Shown: positions 1-5,612, numbered from the stretch's first letter. The stretch is 12,921 bases of DNA from SIG575 sp964474295 (GCA_964474295.1 CAYYRN010000046.1:1-12921), one strand, 5' to 3'. Numbers and translations are program-made. Notes: a model not told the origin generated them from the letters alone.

Positions 1-384
1 AACAAAAAGCAAAAAAGCAATGCAAATGACACTTTTGTTGAACACCCGTTGAACACCCGTTCAACTACTAATTACTTATTACATAATACTAATTACAATA
101 ATTCTTTCTCTCTTTCTAATACAGAAAGTCAGCAGTTGAAATTGGTTAAAGGAACGCTTGGCAAAGGCAAATTGTTTTTGAGCGACGACCAACTTAACGA
201 TTTATGCTCTAAACTGTCACTTGATGAATTAGAGCATTACGCAAACGCAATTGTTAAAAGCGAAGAAAAAGGACATCACTTCGGGAAGACACACTATGAG
301 GCAATATTGGAAATGGCTAATCAAGACAGGTGGTTAGAGAAAAACCAAGACAGATGGTCAGAGGAGAATACGAAAAATGATTGA
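1..384 (+). CDS. Phage replication protein, C-terminal part (5' end outside the window)
   Basis: The reading frame is open from the first base, so this is the end of a longer protein and the TTG at 49 is not needed as a start. The visible part starts with a low-complexity Asn/Ser/Thr linker (about the first 40 residues) followed by a helical domain: FLSDDQL, LSLDELEHY, then GKTHYEAILEMANQDR. That ending (Lys/His-Tyr, then xxIL and a basic helix) resembles the conserved tail of phage helix-turn-helix replication proteins of Firmicutes; this is family recognition from memory. Its stop overlaps the start of the ImmA-like gene at 377 by 8 bp, so the two were co-translated. It is a second replication gene, on the strand opposite to the early operon at 2493-6493, which suggests a different element. 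The N-terminal half cannot be judged. Confidence 0.6.
   Translation, partial: NKKQKSNANDTFVEHPLNTRSTTNYLLHNTNYNNSFSLSNTESQQLKLVKGTLGKGKLFLSDDQLNDLCSKLSLDELEHYANAIVKSEEKGHHFGKTHYEAILEMANQDRWLEKNQDRWSEENTKND
38..65. repeat. Short tandem plus inverted repeat inside the replication gene
   Basis: TTGAACACCCG occurs twice in tandem (38-48, 49-59). The second copy forms GTTGAAC-ACCC-GTTCAAC, a perfect 7-bp inverted repeat (48-65). It lies in the linker-coding part of a replication gene, where some phages keep origin iterons. Two copies are few, so an origin is only a possibility. Confidence 0.4.
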
Positions 385-838
385 TAACGTAAAACGAAAT
401 GTCAAATTACTTTACAGGGAAATTAACGGGACAGTAACTATTCCTGCCCTTGCGGCTTGCTTAAAACGTCGTGGATATGCTATTGTTTTCTTTCACACCG
501 AGGAAGGTGATGAACTTTTGAAGATATATGGTATTTTGCCTAATAAAACAAGAGCATTTACTGTTTGTGGATCGTTGAAGATTGTGTTTGTCGACAATAA
601 TTTGCACGCAAGCGATAAGTTGTATTCGATTTTGCATGAATGCGGACATATAATGCTCGGTCATTTAGAGAGTAACGGTTATATGCTTGACAAAAGAAAG
701 AACGAAAATGAGGCTGAAGCTTTTGCATACGGTGCGCTTAATTATAAAGTACGGCTATGGGACAAGTTGAGCAATTGCGTTCGAGCCCCTCTCAGACGCC
801 GAAATTTCTTGCGTGAAGCGAATTTAGTATGTTTTTAA
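377..838 (+). pseudogene. ImmA/IrrE-family metallopeptidase, C-terminus replaced or frameshifted
   Basis: Residues 1-119 form the ImmA/IrrE zinc peptidase fold: HTEEGDELL around residue 40, the zinc motif HECGH at 87-91 followed by LGH, and the acidic NENEAEAFAYG segment (109-119) that usually supplies the third ligand. Such proteases cleave Cro/C1-type repressors to switch on an element. The ORF at 8726 is a clear paralogue over this stretch. After residue 119 the protein turns into an unrelated Arg-rich tail. In another frame the DNA near 777-827 encodes IAFEPLSDAEISCVKRI-stop, which matches IAYTTLSELEILCAVRF-stop beyond the ImmA remnant at 2135-2359, so an indel or recombination has broken the original tail. 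The start has a GAGGAG site 12 bp upstream. No repressor gene lies next to it. The core may still fold. Confidence 0.72.
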
Positions 839-941
839 TTAAATATATTAACAAAGGTGAAAAAACCATTTGCGCGTGAAATTTAAGGTTGTAAAAAGAA
901 ACGAAAAAACAAGGCGGATTATTCCGCCTTGTTTTTATTTT
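640..941 (+). repeat. Diverged direct repeat, left copy (ImmA 3' half, tail and terminator)
   Basis: This stretch and 2185-2446 carry the same order of parts: the ImmA LGH…NENEAEA segment, an out-of-frame IAF/IAY…LSxxEI…R tail, a short AT-rich spacer and the GGCGGA terminator. The copies have diverged but align throughout. They bracket the cassette at 973-2134. Confidence 0.6.
904..941. terminator. Bidirectional hairpin terminator, copy 1
   Basis: AAAAAC-AAGGCGGA, a TTAT loop, then TCCGCCTT-GTTTTT give a 14-bp stem with A- and T-runs on both sides, so it can work on either strand. It closes the ImmA-like gene unit. Almost the same sequence recurs at 1463-1501 and 2414-2446. Confidence 0.85.
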
Positions 942-972
942 TATAATTTCGGAAAAATTTCCCCGAAAACCA

Positions 973-1001
973 TTGACATATGTGTACAAATATGCTATAA
1001 T
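973..1001 (+). promoter_or_regulatory. Consensus promoter of the 34-aa peptide, with a palindrome in the spacer
   Basis: TTGACA (973-978), 17-bp spacer, TATAAT (996-1001) with an extended TG at 993-994: a full consensus sigma-A promoter. The spacer holds a near-perfect 18-bp palindrome (977-994, arms CATAT/ATATG around TGTACA, 16 of 18 positions symmetric), the position used by the operators of the other cassettes here. The regulator that binds it is not identified; the ribbon-helix-helix protein at 1272 is one candidate. Confidence 0.85.
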
Positions 1002-1025
1002 ATATACAGAAAGTGAGGTGAAAAA

Positions 1026-1130
1026 GTGAAGCGAAACAAAAAAAGTGACAAAGCTGCCATAATCAACTTTGTCACCGCAACAATAAACTTAATAGCCTTA
1101 ATAATAAGGCTGTTAAGTGAGGGGAGATAA
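1026..1130 (+). CDS. Tiny Lys-rich membrane peptide, putative type I toxin (34 aa)
   Basis: A GTG start 5 bp after GAGGTG (1015-1020) and right behind a consensus promoter opens a 34-codon frame. The product begins MKRNKKSDK and continues as one hydrophobic helix (AAIINFVTATINLIALIIRLL) ending in SEGR: a basic head plus a single membrane span, the build of small Firmicutes type I toxins. It resembles the 39-aa peptide at 7223-7342, which also has a Lys-rich head with SDK and a TAxxNLI core. The stop codon lies in the loop of a hairpin (1119-1137). A strong minus-strand promoter 26 bp past the stop would make RNA complementary to its 3' end, as in txpA/RatA-like loci. No toxicity is shown; it could also be a small regulatory membrane peptide. 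Confidence 0.72.
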   Translation: MKRNKKSDKAAIINFVTATINLIALIIRLLSEGR

Positions 1131-1149
1131 TCCCCTCGCCCTTCGGGGC
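1119..1149. other. Two adjacent RNA hairpins at the 3' end of the peptide gene
   Basis: GAGGGGA-GATAA-TCCCCTC (1119-1137) spans the stop codon, and GCCC-TTCG-GGGC (1138-1149) is a UUCG tetraloop hairpin. On the minus strand they would be the first structures of the antisense RNA. No T-run follows on the plus strand, so they are not a typical terminator. Confidence 0.65.
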
Positions 1150-1155
1150 AATTAT

Positions 1156-1184
1156 ATTATATCGTATTCGCTTCTGAAAGTCAA
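1156..1184 (-). promoter_or_regulatory. Convergent antisense promoter facing the 34-aa peptide gene
   Basis: On the minus strand TTGACT (1179-1184), 17-bp spacer, TATAAT (1156-1161). Transcription would start near 1149 and run into the 3' end of the 34-aa peptide gene. The -35 box touches the start codon of the 28-aa peptide at 1184. No minus-strand ORF with a ribosome site follows, so the product is most likely an antisense RNA. Confidence 0.75.
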
Positions 1185-1270
1185 TGAAAAATTTAACTAT
1201 GGCGATTTCCGTGACGGCGTTGATTTTATCCGTTATTAACCTGATTTTGACGATTTGGAGGATTATTTGA
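1184..1270 (+). CDS. Tiny hydrophobic peptide (28 aa) ahead of a ribbon-helix-helix gene
   Basis: ATG at 1184 opens 28 codons: MKNLTM, then an almost unbroken hydrophobic run (AISVTALILSVINLILTIW) ending RII. This is one membrane span and little else. Its stop is one base before the ATG of the ribbon-helix-helix gene, whose GGAGG site lies inside this frame, so the two look translationally linked. The 27-aa peptide at 7060-7143 occupies the same place before another DNA-binding protein and shares the SVINL string. The weak point is its own ribosome site (GAAAG only 3 bp before ATG). A start at the next ATG (1199) would give 23 residues. Confidence 0.5.
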   Translation: MKNLTMAISVTALILSVINLILTIWRII

Positions 1271-1271
1271 A

Positions 1272-1451
1272 ATGGCAAGCAATACGTCGGCAAAAGTTAT
1301 TCAGCGTTACAAAAACAAGGTTTACAAAAGAGTAGTAGCAGACCTTCCGAAAGAGCTTGTCGCACTTTGGGAAGAAAAGCTGAAAACGGACGGCATCGGT
1401 AAGTCCGAATTTATCCGTAATGCGATAAAGGAATATCTTGGCGAGGATTGA
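1272..1451 (+). CDS. Ribbon-helix-helix (CopG/Arc-type) DNA-binding protein, 59 aa
   Basis: The product has a basic N-terminus (KVIQRYKNKVYKR), a strand-like VVADLP, helix ELVALWEEKLK, the turn DGIGKSEF, and helix IRNAIKEYL. That pattern, with Gly/Ser before a helix starting xFIRxAI, is typical of ribbon-helix-helix regulators, which bind palindromes as dimers and are often antitoxins or autorepressors. GGAGG lies 10 bp before the start. The gene directly follows the 28-aa membrane peptide and ends at a bidirectional terminator. The palindrome in the promoter at 973-1001 is a possible target; that link is inference. The start was chosen for the ribosome site and coupling. Confidence 0.7.
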   Translation: MASNTSAKVIQRYKNKVYKRVVADLPKELVALWEEKLKTDGIGKSEFIRNAIKEYLGED

Positions 1452-1462
1452 AAGTAATTTGC

Positions 1463-1501
1463 AAAAAAACAAGGCGGATTATTCCGCCTTGTTTTTATTT
1501 T
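1463..1501. terminator. Bidirectional hairpin terminator, copy 2, shared by convergent genes
   Basis: From the A-run before the stem to the T-run after it this repeats copy 1 (904-941) exactly. It lies between two convergent ribbon-helix-helix genes, and the last codons and stop of the minus-strand gene are read from the hairpin itself. Confidence 0.88.
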
Positions 1502-1682
1502 CATCTCTTGCGATTGTTTCGTCAATAGCTCTGTTTATAAAAGAATTTGTGCTTTCTCCGCACTGCTCGGCGTGTAATTTGATTTTGTCTTTGTTGCCTT
1601 TTTTAACAACAATACCTATACGGTCATATGCTTTTTCATTATAACGCCTAACGCAAGCTTGTTGCTTTTTACTTACCGCCAT
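1479..1682 (-). CDS. Arc-like ribbon-helix-helix DNA-binding protein, 67 aa
   Basis: Starts MAVSKKQQACVRRYNEKAYDRI, then the strand IGIVVKKG, helix NKDKIKLHAEQCG, turn ES, helix TNSFINRAIDETIARD. Short proteins of this type (SKKQQA…YDRI…K…AxxxGxSxNxFINxAI) are very common Arc-like regulators in Clostridia mobile elements. The ribosome site GGAGGTAGG precedes the ATG, and a promoter (1704-1732) lies upstream. The final residues ENKNKAE and the stop come from the shared terminator, so the natural C-terminus may have been replaced when that hairpin arrived. Three copies of a 14-bp sequence in the upstream region are its probable operators. It could act as a solo repressor or an antitoxin; no toxin partner of the usual size is next to it. 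Confidence 0.82.
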   Translation of the reverse strand: MAVSKKQQACVRRYNEKAYDRIGIVVKKGNKDKIKLHAEQCGESTNSFINRAIDETIARDENKNKAE

Positions 1683-1703
1683 AACCTACCTCCGTTTTTA
1701 CAC

Positions 1704-1732
1704 ATTATATCACATTTTATATACTTGCGCAA
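1704..1732 (-). promoter_or_regulatory. Promoter of the Arc-like gene
   Basis: Minus strand: TTGCGC (1727-1732), 17-bp spacer, TATAAT (1704-1709), then GGAGGTAGG and the ATG at 1682. The -35 box is inside the first 14-bp operator copy, which fits autorepression. Confidence 0.75.
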
Positions 1733-1816
1733 TTAGCAAAAATAAATAAATACTACTCGCAATAATTATGCAAGTATACAAATTTATCTTAAGTCTATTG
1801 ACTAATTATGCAAGTA
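1722..1816. repeat. Three operator-like 14-bp repeats between divergent promoters
   Basis: TAATTATGCAAGTA is at 1763-1776 and 1803-1816 on the plus strand, and a copy with two changes (TAATTGCGCAAGTA) is at 1722-1735 on the minus strand. Start-to-start distances are 41 and 40 bp, about four helical turns. The outer copies cover the -35 region of the minus promoter and the spacer of the plus promoter, as expected for one regulator, probably the Arc-like protein, controlling both sides. Confidence 0.7.
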
Positions 1817-1826
1817 GTGTTATACT
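1798..1826 (+). promoter_or_regulatory. Promoter of the 38-aa gene
   Basis: TTGACT (1798-1803), 17-bp spacer, TATACT (1821-1826). The spacer contains the third 14-bp repeat. The transcript would begin with a small hairpin, GAGGC-GGAAA-GCCTC (1841-1855). Confidence 0.75.
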
Positions 1827-1876
1827 ATACTCGTAAGGCAGAGGCGGAAAGCCTCTTTAGGAAAGGAAGTGAGGAA

Positions 1877-1993
1877 ATGGACGAAATGAGCACAACACAA
1901 GCATTGCTTAAAGCAATACTTGAACTCATTGAAAAGTGCGAAACGCTTGAAGAACTTCGTGAAAGCGTAAAACGCATAATAGACAATGAGTAA
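1877..1993 (+). CDS. Small acidic helical protein of unknown function (38 aa)
   Basis: ATG at 1877 follows GGAAGTGAGG. A start further upstream at 1808 is in frame but lies inside the promoter, so it was rejected. The product (MDEMSTTQALL… ending …RESVKRIIDNE) has a heptad-like series of Leu/Ile in KAILELIEKCETLEELRESV, so it is probably one or two amphipathic helices; there is no signal peptide or membrane span. I do not recognise the family. It is divergent from the Arc-like gene and probably under its control, so a small partner protein (for example an anti-repressor or an antitoxin partner) is possible but unproven. Two strong hairpins follow it. Confidence 0.55.
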   Translation: MDEMSTTQALLKAILELIEKCETLEELRESVKRIIDNE

Positions 1994-1998
1994 TAAAA

Positions 1999-2077
1999 AG
2001 TGATTGGCTGTGCCGTGCAAAGCGAGCCAATCACTAACCTAAAGGCAGTCGGGGGAAGCCTTACTTCCCCGACCGCC
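1999..2077 (+). other. Two strong hairpins after the 38-aa gene
   Basis: AGTGATTGGCT…AGCCAATCACT (1999-2009 with 2025-2035) is a perfect 11-bp stem. GGCAGTCGGGGGAAG…CTTCCCCGACCGCC (2044-2058 with 2064-2077) is a longer GC-rich stem with a one-base imbalance. Neither is followed by a T-run, so they may be RNA stabilisers, attenuators or part of a small RNA rather than terminators. Confidence 0.6.
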
Positions 2078-2134
2078 TCCATTGTAACACAAGTAAGGCA
2101 AAAAAACAAGAGAAAAATAATGGAGGATTAAGAA

Positions 2135-2359
2135 ATGTCATCAAATGAAATGATTAGCAAAGTAAGAGAGCTTAAGACGCTTAAATCTATGGTACTCGGT
2201 CATTTGGACAGCAACAGCTATATGCTTGATAAAAGAAAAAGTGAAAACGAAGCAGAAGCTTTGGCTTACGGTATCCAATTGCATATACTACCCTTTCAGA
2301 GCTCGAAATTCTTTGCGCGGTTAGATTTTGAGATGTCGCCGATAAAAGGATACGAATAA
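2135..2359 (+). pseudogene. Chimeric relic: start of a small phage gene fused to an ImmA fragment
   Basis: A good GGAGG site precedes ATG 2135. The first ~20 residues (MSSNEMISKVRELKTLKSMV) look like the start of a small phage protein family of Clostridia (recognition from memory). The frame then continues at the HxxLGH part of an ImmA/IrrE protease: VLGHLDSNSYMLDKRK and SENEAEALAYG match residues 93-119 of the ORF at 377 nearly residue for residue. The zinc motif HECGH and all upstream parts are missing, so it cannot be an active protease. After AYG the frame is again wrong; the original tail (IAYTTLSELEILCAVRF-stop) is readable in another frame. The best explanation is a deletion joining two genes. 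Confidence 0.75.
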
Positions 2360-2446
2360 CTTGAAAATCGCTTGTACGCAAAATTTCAAGGCGCAAAAGC
2401 AGTGCATAATAATAAAAAACAAGGCGGAATAATCCGCCTTGTTTTT
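2185..2446 (+). repeat. Diverged direct repeat, right copy
   Basis: Counterpart of 640-941 (see there). It begins at the deletion junction inside the chimeric relic and ends with terminator copy 3. Confidence 0.6.
2414..2446. terminator. Bidirectional hairpin terminator, copy 3
   Basis: AAAAAAC-AAGGCGGA, loop ATAA, TCCGCCTT-GTTTTTT. It has the same stem as copies 1 and 2 with a changed loop. It sits between the plus-strand relic and the end of the minus-strand early operon and can stop both. Confidence 0.87.
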
Positions 2447-2492
2447 TCCCTTATAAATTGCATTACTCTCAACTCTCAACTCAAGCTATAAA

Positions 2493-2897
2493 CTACATTG
2501 CTCTTGACAGATACCTAAAGCATATCATACGAACACTGTCGGCGGTATTGTTTCCGCCGATTTTCATTGCCACCGCTTGCCAAGTCAACCCGCTTATAAA
2601 ACGCAGAGTAAATATTTGCCGTGTCATTGAATCCGAAATTGTTTCAATGTATTTTTCCAGCTTCAGTCGTTCTGCGTTACAGCGTTCTATTTTTTGCCGA
2701 ATAAGCTGTTCCAGCTCATTCGCTATAACCGTATCGTTTTCAAGCTTGTGCGGAGAGCGACAGGGTGATTTCGGCGTATTGGACAAAACGGGAGCAAAAG
2801 GAGAGTAAAGCTTTGAGCGAAGCTCCGCCAGTCTTTGTTTATCAAGTTCGATTTCCCGTTTCAAGTAGTAAAGTTGAGATAATTCCGAAAGTGTCAT
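2493..2897 (-). CDS. Phage late-transcription regulator, ArpU/DUF1492 type (sigma-70 region 4-like)
   Basis: 134 aa. Residues 1-90 are Leu/Lys/Glu-rich and probably coiled coil (LYYLKREIELDKQRLAELRSK; LEQLIRQKIERCNAERLKLEKYI). Residues ~90-134 match the C-terminal helix-turn-helix of phage ArpU/DUF1492 proteins: ISDSMTRQIFTLRFISGLTW, QAVAMKIGGNNTADSVRMICFRYL. These proteins resemble sigma region 4 and activate the packaging and structural genes, so they normally lie just before the small terminase gene. Here a terminator follows at once and no terminase gene is seen, so the late region seems lost or displaced. The start overlaps the RecU-like gene by 4 bp (ATGA), with AAGGTG upstream. Confidence 0.78.
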   Translation of the reverse strand: MTLSELSQLYYLKREIELDKQRLAELRSKLYSPFAPVLSNTPKSPCRSPHKLENDTVIANELEQLIRQKIERCNAERLKLEKYIETISDSMTRQIFTLRFISGLTWQAVAMKIGGNNTADSVRMICFRYLSRAM

Positions 2898-3442
2898 TTT
2901 GTATCACCTTCTTCCTGCATAAACAAACGGATTATGCCTTGCATGTAAAGTATGCGGTATTGTTCCAAGTCGCTTTCTTTAACGTACTGTTTGCCGAATA
3001 TGCTTTTCATATTGTCCCATATGCCGAATGGAATGCGGTAGTAACTGTTATGCGTGCTTGAAGTGAAACACAGTATTACGAAGCAGAGCGCACCTAATTT
3101 ACAGTGTTCTCTTAAATCGTTCATTTGCTCGTCGCTAAGACGACTGCGTTCAAAGCGGTCTTTCGACGTTTGCTTTGCTTCAAAACGTACAGCCCTGCCG
3201 CCTTTCATAGTTCCGCTGAAATCCGCTTGTGCTTTCTTCGTAAAGCAAGCCTTGAAATGCCCGTATGAATCAGCCCCGCTTAACGTTTTCATCGGTTCGG
3301 GCGTTTTATCCGCTTTGACCGTTCCTTGCTTTTCGTAATATCGCAAAGCAGCAAGCACTTCGTTTTCAAACTGTGCGCCGGCAGCCTTTGAGCGGGCACC
3401 GGCAAGACGTGTGTTATATTGTTTTGCGGTAATCGTGCGCAT
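2894..3442 (-). CDS. recU: RecU-like Holliday junction resolvase
   Basis: 182 aa. RecU-type nuclease features in order: GAQFENEVLAALRYY near residue 22 (the family's G-xx-FE helix), QADFSGTMKGGRAVRFEAKQT near residues 72-92 (Asp, then Glu-x-Lys of the metal-binding core), LSDEQMNDLREHCKLGALCFVILCF, and a FGIWDNMKSIFG-type end. RecU cuts four-way junctions during recombination; phage versions act with the annealing protein and SSB encoded in the same operon. GGAGTGG precedes the ATG. The start overlaps the upstream gene by 29 bp and the end overlaps the ArpU-like gene by 4 bp. It is somewhat short for RecU but no core element is obviously missing. Confidence 0.8.
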   Translation of the reverse strand: MRTITAKQYNTRLAGARSKAAGAQFENEVLAALRYYEKQGTVKADKTPEPMKTLSGADSYGHFKACFTKKAQADFSGTMKGGRAVRFEAKQTSKDRFERSRLSDEQMNDLREHCKLGALCFVILCFTSSTHNSYYRIPFGIWDNMKSIFGKQYVKESDLEQYRILYMQGIIRLFMQEEGDTK

Positions 3443-3749
3443 TGTATTCCACTCCGTGAGCGTGAAGTCTGTTTAACAGTCCTTGCTTTACGGCATCATC
3501 GTAATTATCTGCACCGCTGTCTATAATGCTTTGCAATTTTGCCGTAAAACGTTGAAGTCTTGTGGCATTTTTCGCCGTGCCGAAGTCAAATTCTTCTATT
3601 AAGGCAAGCAGTGAAGCGATAATAAAGCAATCTGCTGTTGTGCTTACAGCCTTGCGGCACTCGTATTCGATTATTTGCCGTGCCTGAAGCTTGTACAGAG
3701 CGGGGAACCGCTTTAATGCCGCCAATGTTACTTTAGTCGGTTGATACAT
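3414..3749 (-). CDS. Hypothetical phage early protein (111 aa)
   Basis: Starts MYQPTKVTLAALKRFPALYK, a basic N-terminus; the rest is mostly helical (RQIIEYECRKAVSTTADCFI, IASLLALIEEFDF, LQRFTAKLQSIIDSG) with the acidic patch ADNYDD. There are no Cys pairs, membrane spans or motifs I can assign. The ATG is one base after the stop of the replisome organiser gene, and its ribosome site GGAG lies inside the end of that gene. Position between the replisome organiser and the resolvase is where helicase loaders or small replication accessory genes often sit, but no Walker motif is present, so DnaC-type function is excluded. Confidence 0.65.
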   Translation of the reverse strand: MYQPTKVTLAALKRFPALYKLQARQIIEYECRKAVSTTADCFIIASLLALIEEFDFGTAKNATRLQRFTAKLQSIIDSGADNYDDAVKQGLLNRLHAHGVEYNAHDYRKTI

Positions 3750-3750
3750 C

Positions 3751-4362
3751 TTATTTCTTTTCTCCTATTCTCGAACACCAAAGATGAGCGGCGGCTTTCC
3801 AGTTCGGCAGACAGCTCCAATTCAACAGTTCGTTATACGCTTGAAATTTTTCCGCTTCCTTTGAAGCGTTGTCAATACAAAGCTCGTTTTTCATATACAT
3901 TGCAATTTCCGTATACGTCGGAGCTGTTGTGCGTTCTTTCTTTGCCTCCGTGTCGGCTGTTGTTGTAGTTGTAGATATATCCTTATCTATCCTATCCTTA
4001 CCTACCCTAACCTGCGTATCCGATTTGTATACAGTCTGTATACAAGCTGTATACAGGCTTTTTTTCTCAGTCAAAAACGTTGTTTTTTTGAAACGATCTT
4101 TCGGAATATAATTGTGTATTTTCCAATCGCAAATCGCTATCACTCCGCTGTCGAAACAGATGATGAGCTGTTTGACTATTAAAAGCTTGAAATCATCGTC
4201 ACTTGCACCGAGCATTTTTTGAATTTTTTTAGGATTACCCACAAATCCCTCGTCATCGGCGTGTAATCCTAAATGAAAGTATAATGCTTGAGCTGAAAGC
4301 GGTAAGTCAAGGAAAAGGTCTGTGTCTATTACGTTTTTTGAAAACATTCTGCGTTCAGCCAT
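3751..4362 (-). CDS. Phage replisome organiser / DnaD-like replication protein
   Basis: 203 aa. The N-terminal ~100 residues form the winged-helix domain of phage replisome organisers: MAERRMFSKNVIDTDLFLDL, LSAQALYFHLGLHADDEGFVGNP, a helix with LGASDDDFKLLIVKQLI, then WKIHNYIPKDRFKKT. A Thr/Ala/Lys-rich linker follows (ISTTTTTADTEAKKERT), and the C-terminal ~50 residues end NWKAAAHLWCSRIG, comparable to the DnaD-like tail WKxAxxxW. Such proteins bind the phage origin and recruit the host helicase loader. GGAAGG precedes the ATG. The second, partial replication protein at the left edge has a different tail, so these are not duplicates. Confidence 0.78.
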   Translation of the reverse strand: MAERRMFSKNVIDTDLFLDLPLSAQALYFHLGLHADDEGFVGNPKKIQKMLGASDDDFKLLIVKQLIICFDSGVIAICDWKIHNYIPKDRFKKTTFLTEKKSLYTACIQTVYKSDTQVRVGKDRIDKDISTTTTTADTEAKKERTTAPTYTEIAMYMKNELCIDNASKEAEKFQAYNELLNWSCLPNWKAAAHLWCSRIGEKK

Positions 4363-4386
4363 TTTTTCGCCTTCCTTCGAAGCCGA

Positions 4387-4818
4387 TTAAAACGGCAAAT
4401 CGGGTTCTGAAGTGACGTCTTCAAAGCTTGGTGCGGACGTATATGCTTCGGGCACGTATGCTTCCGCCGGATTAACGTTCGTTGCCGGTTGTGCGGATTT
4501 GCTTTCGACAAAGAACGCTTCGTCGCATATTACTTCGGTAGCATATTTTTTTGTGCCGTTACGGTCGTTATAACTGCGTACCTGAATTTGACCGCATAAT
4601 CCTATGCTGTTGCCTTTTTTGAAATACCGTGCTATGAAATCGGCGGTAGTTCTCCAGGCAACGCAAGGGATAAAGTCCGTCTGTTTATCCTCTCCCGATT
4701 TTCCGCGCCTGTCAACGGCTACCGTGAAAGAGGTAACGTTTACACCGGTCGGTGTTTGCCTTAGCTCCGGGTCTGCGGTAAGTCTGCCTATAAGTATCGC
4801 TTTGTTCAAATTTGCCAT
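4387..4818 (-). CDS. ssb: Single-stranded DNA-binding protein
   Basis: 143 aa. Clear OB-fold SSB: MANLNKAILIGRLTADPELR, TGVNVTSFTVAVDRR, TDFIPCVAWRTTADFIARYFKKGNSIGLCGQIQVRSY, TEVICDEAFFVES, then a flexible linker and the acidic tip SEPDLPF that recruits partner proteins. It coats single-stranded DNA during phage replication and works with the neighbouring annealing protein and resolvase. GGAG lies 9-10 bp before the ATG. Length and all motifs are normal for a phage SSB. Confidence 0.97.
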   Translation of the reverse strand: MANLNKAILIGRLTADPELRQTPTGVNVTSFTVAVDRRGKSGEDKQTDFIPCVAWRTTADFIARYFKKGNSIGLCGQIQVRSYNDRNGTKKYATEVICDEAFFVESKSAQPATNVNPAEAYVPEAYTSAPSFEDVTSEPDLPF

Positions 4819-4845
4819 TTTTATATCTCCAATCTGCCTACCGGC

Positions 4846-5379
4846 TTAATTATTTTTCGGAATAAGGACAAATACACGCTTGTCCTTTACGTTGTTTGAC
4901 CTTATACTGTCGTTCAAAATCGAAAGACCCACTATTTTCTTGTTTTCGATTTTGATTTTTTCAACGCTGAAACGGTCGTAGCATTTGCCGTTTTGTATAT
5001 TGCATTTATCTGACGGTATCCGGATGAACGGTGCGGTATAAAGCTCTCTTCCGATACCCCAACATACGCAGGCACGCTTGAAACTGTCCGACGCTTCGCC
5101 TTTTTCGGCATCGGTATTGCTTTCGGTTCCGCAGTCCGATTTGAAAACAAAATCGGGAGGCGCATTTTCAACGTTATAGTTTACGTTGATGCCGACACGG
5201 CAGAAAAGATTGCCCTTGCAGTCGTAATGTTCACGTTGCCAATTTTCGCTTCCGACCGTTTCATCGAGAATATCCATATCGCAACGTGCGTCTTTGTAAA
5301 GCAATAATACGATACCGTTAGGCTTTACGCTTTGAATACGGCACTTTATTTCATCTGCTCTTAAATCCCTGAATTTCAT
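4846..5379 (-). CDS. Rad52/Sak-like single-strand annealing protein
   Basis: 177 aa. It has the signature of the Rad52/22-like phage recombinases (Sak of lactococcal phage ul36): YKDARCDMDILDETVGSENWQ, REHYDC, LFCRVGI, FKSDCGTESNTDAEKGEASDSFKRACVCWGIGRELY. These proteins form rings on single-stranded DNA and anneal complementary strands. The order with SSB and a RecU-type resolvase makes a complete annealing module. The start codon overlaps the stop of the upstream gene (ATGA) and has GAGGTG before it. The final Lys-rich part shows no extra motif. Automated annotation often leaves this family as hypothetical. Confidence 0.85.
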   Translation of the reverse strand: MKFRDLRADEIKCRIQSVKPNGIVLLLYKDARCDMDILDETVGSENWQREHYDCKGNLFCRVGINVNYNVENAPPDFVFKSDCGTESNTDAEKGEASDSFKRACVCWGIGRELYTAPFIRIPSDKCNIQNGKCYDRFSVEKIKIENKKIVGLSILNDSIRSNNVKDKRVFVLIPKNN

Positions 5380-5612
5380 TTGCTTTTCACCTCGTATTCG
5401 CCTTCCGATTCAAGCGGGCAGCAGTCTCCGACGTATTTGTCGGGGTAATTTACTATTTGCTGTGTGAGTCCGCAACGTAATGTCGCTCTTACAAAGTAAT
5501 TGCAGTGCTTACAGGCTATTTCCGCATTACCTTTCCAATCTATCGGAAAGAATGTCTTGACGGTAGCTTGTCCCACGATATATCCGGATATCCCCGTTTC
5601 AAAATTAGCCAT
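5376..5612 (-). CDS. Cys-rich hypothetical phage protein (78 aa)
   Basis: Starts MANFETGISGYIVGQATVKTF and has the cysteine pattern CKHCNYF…LRCGLT…DCCPLE, which could bind one zinc ion or a small metal cluster. The end (ESEGEYEVKSK) is charged. The gene overlaps the winged-helix gene by 8 bp at its start and the annealing protein gene by 4 bp at its end, so it is part of the early operon. Small proteins with this CxxC…C…CCP pattern are common next to Sak-type recombinases in Clostridia phages (recognition from memory); their role is not known to me. Confidence 0.68.
   Translation of the reverse strand: MANFETGISGYIVGQATVKTFFPIDWKGNAEIACKHCNYFVRATLRCGLTQQIVNYPDKYVGDCCPLESEGEYEVKSK

Noticed and set aside
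38..65. A CRISPR or iteron array at the left edge.
   Set aside because: There are only two 11-bp units with no spacers; kept only as a short repeat.
1825..2109. A 94-codon minus-strand frame opposite the 38-aa gene.
   Set aside because: It reads through the two hairpins, has no ribosome site, and its composition is that of an antisense shadow.
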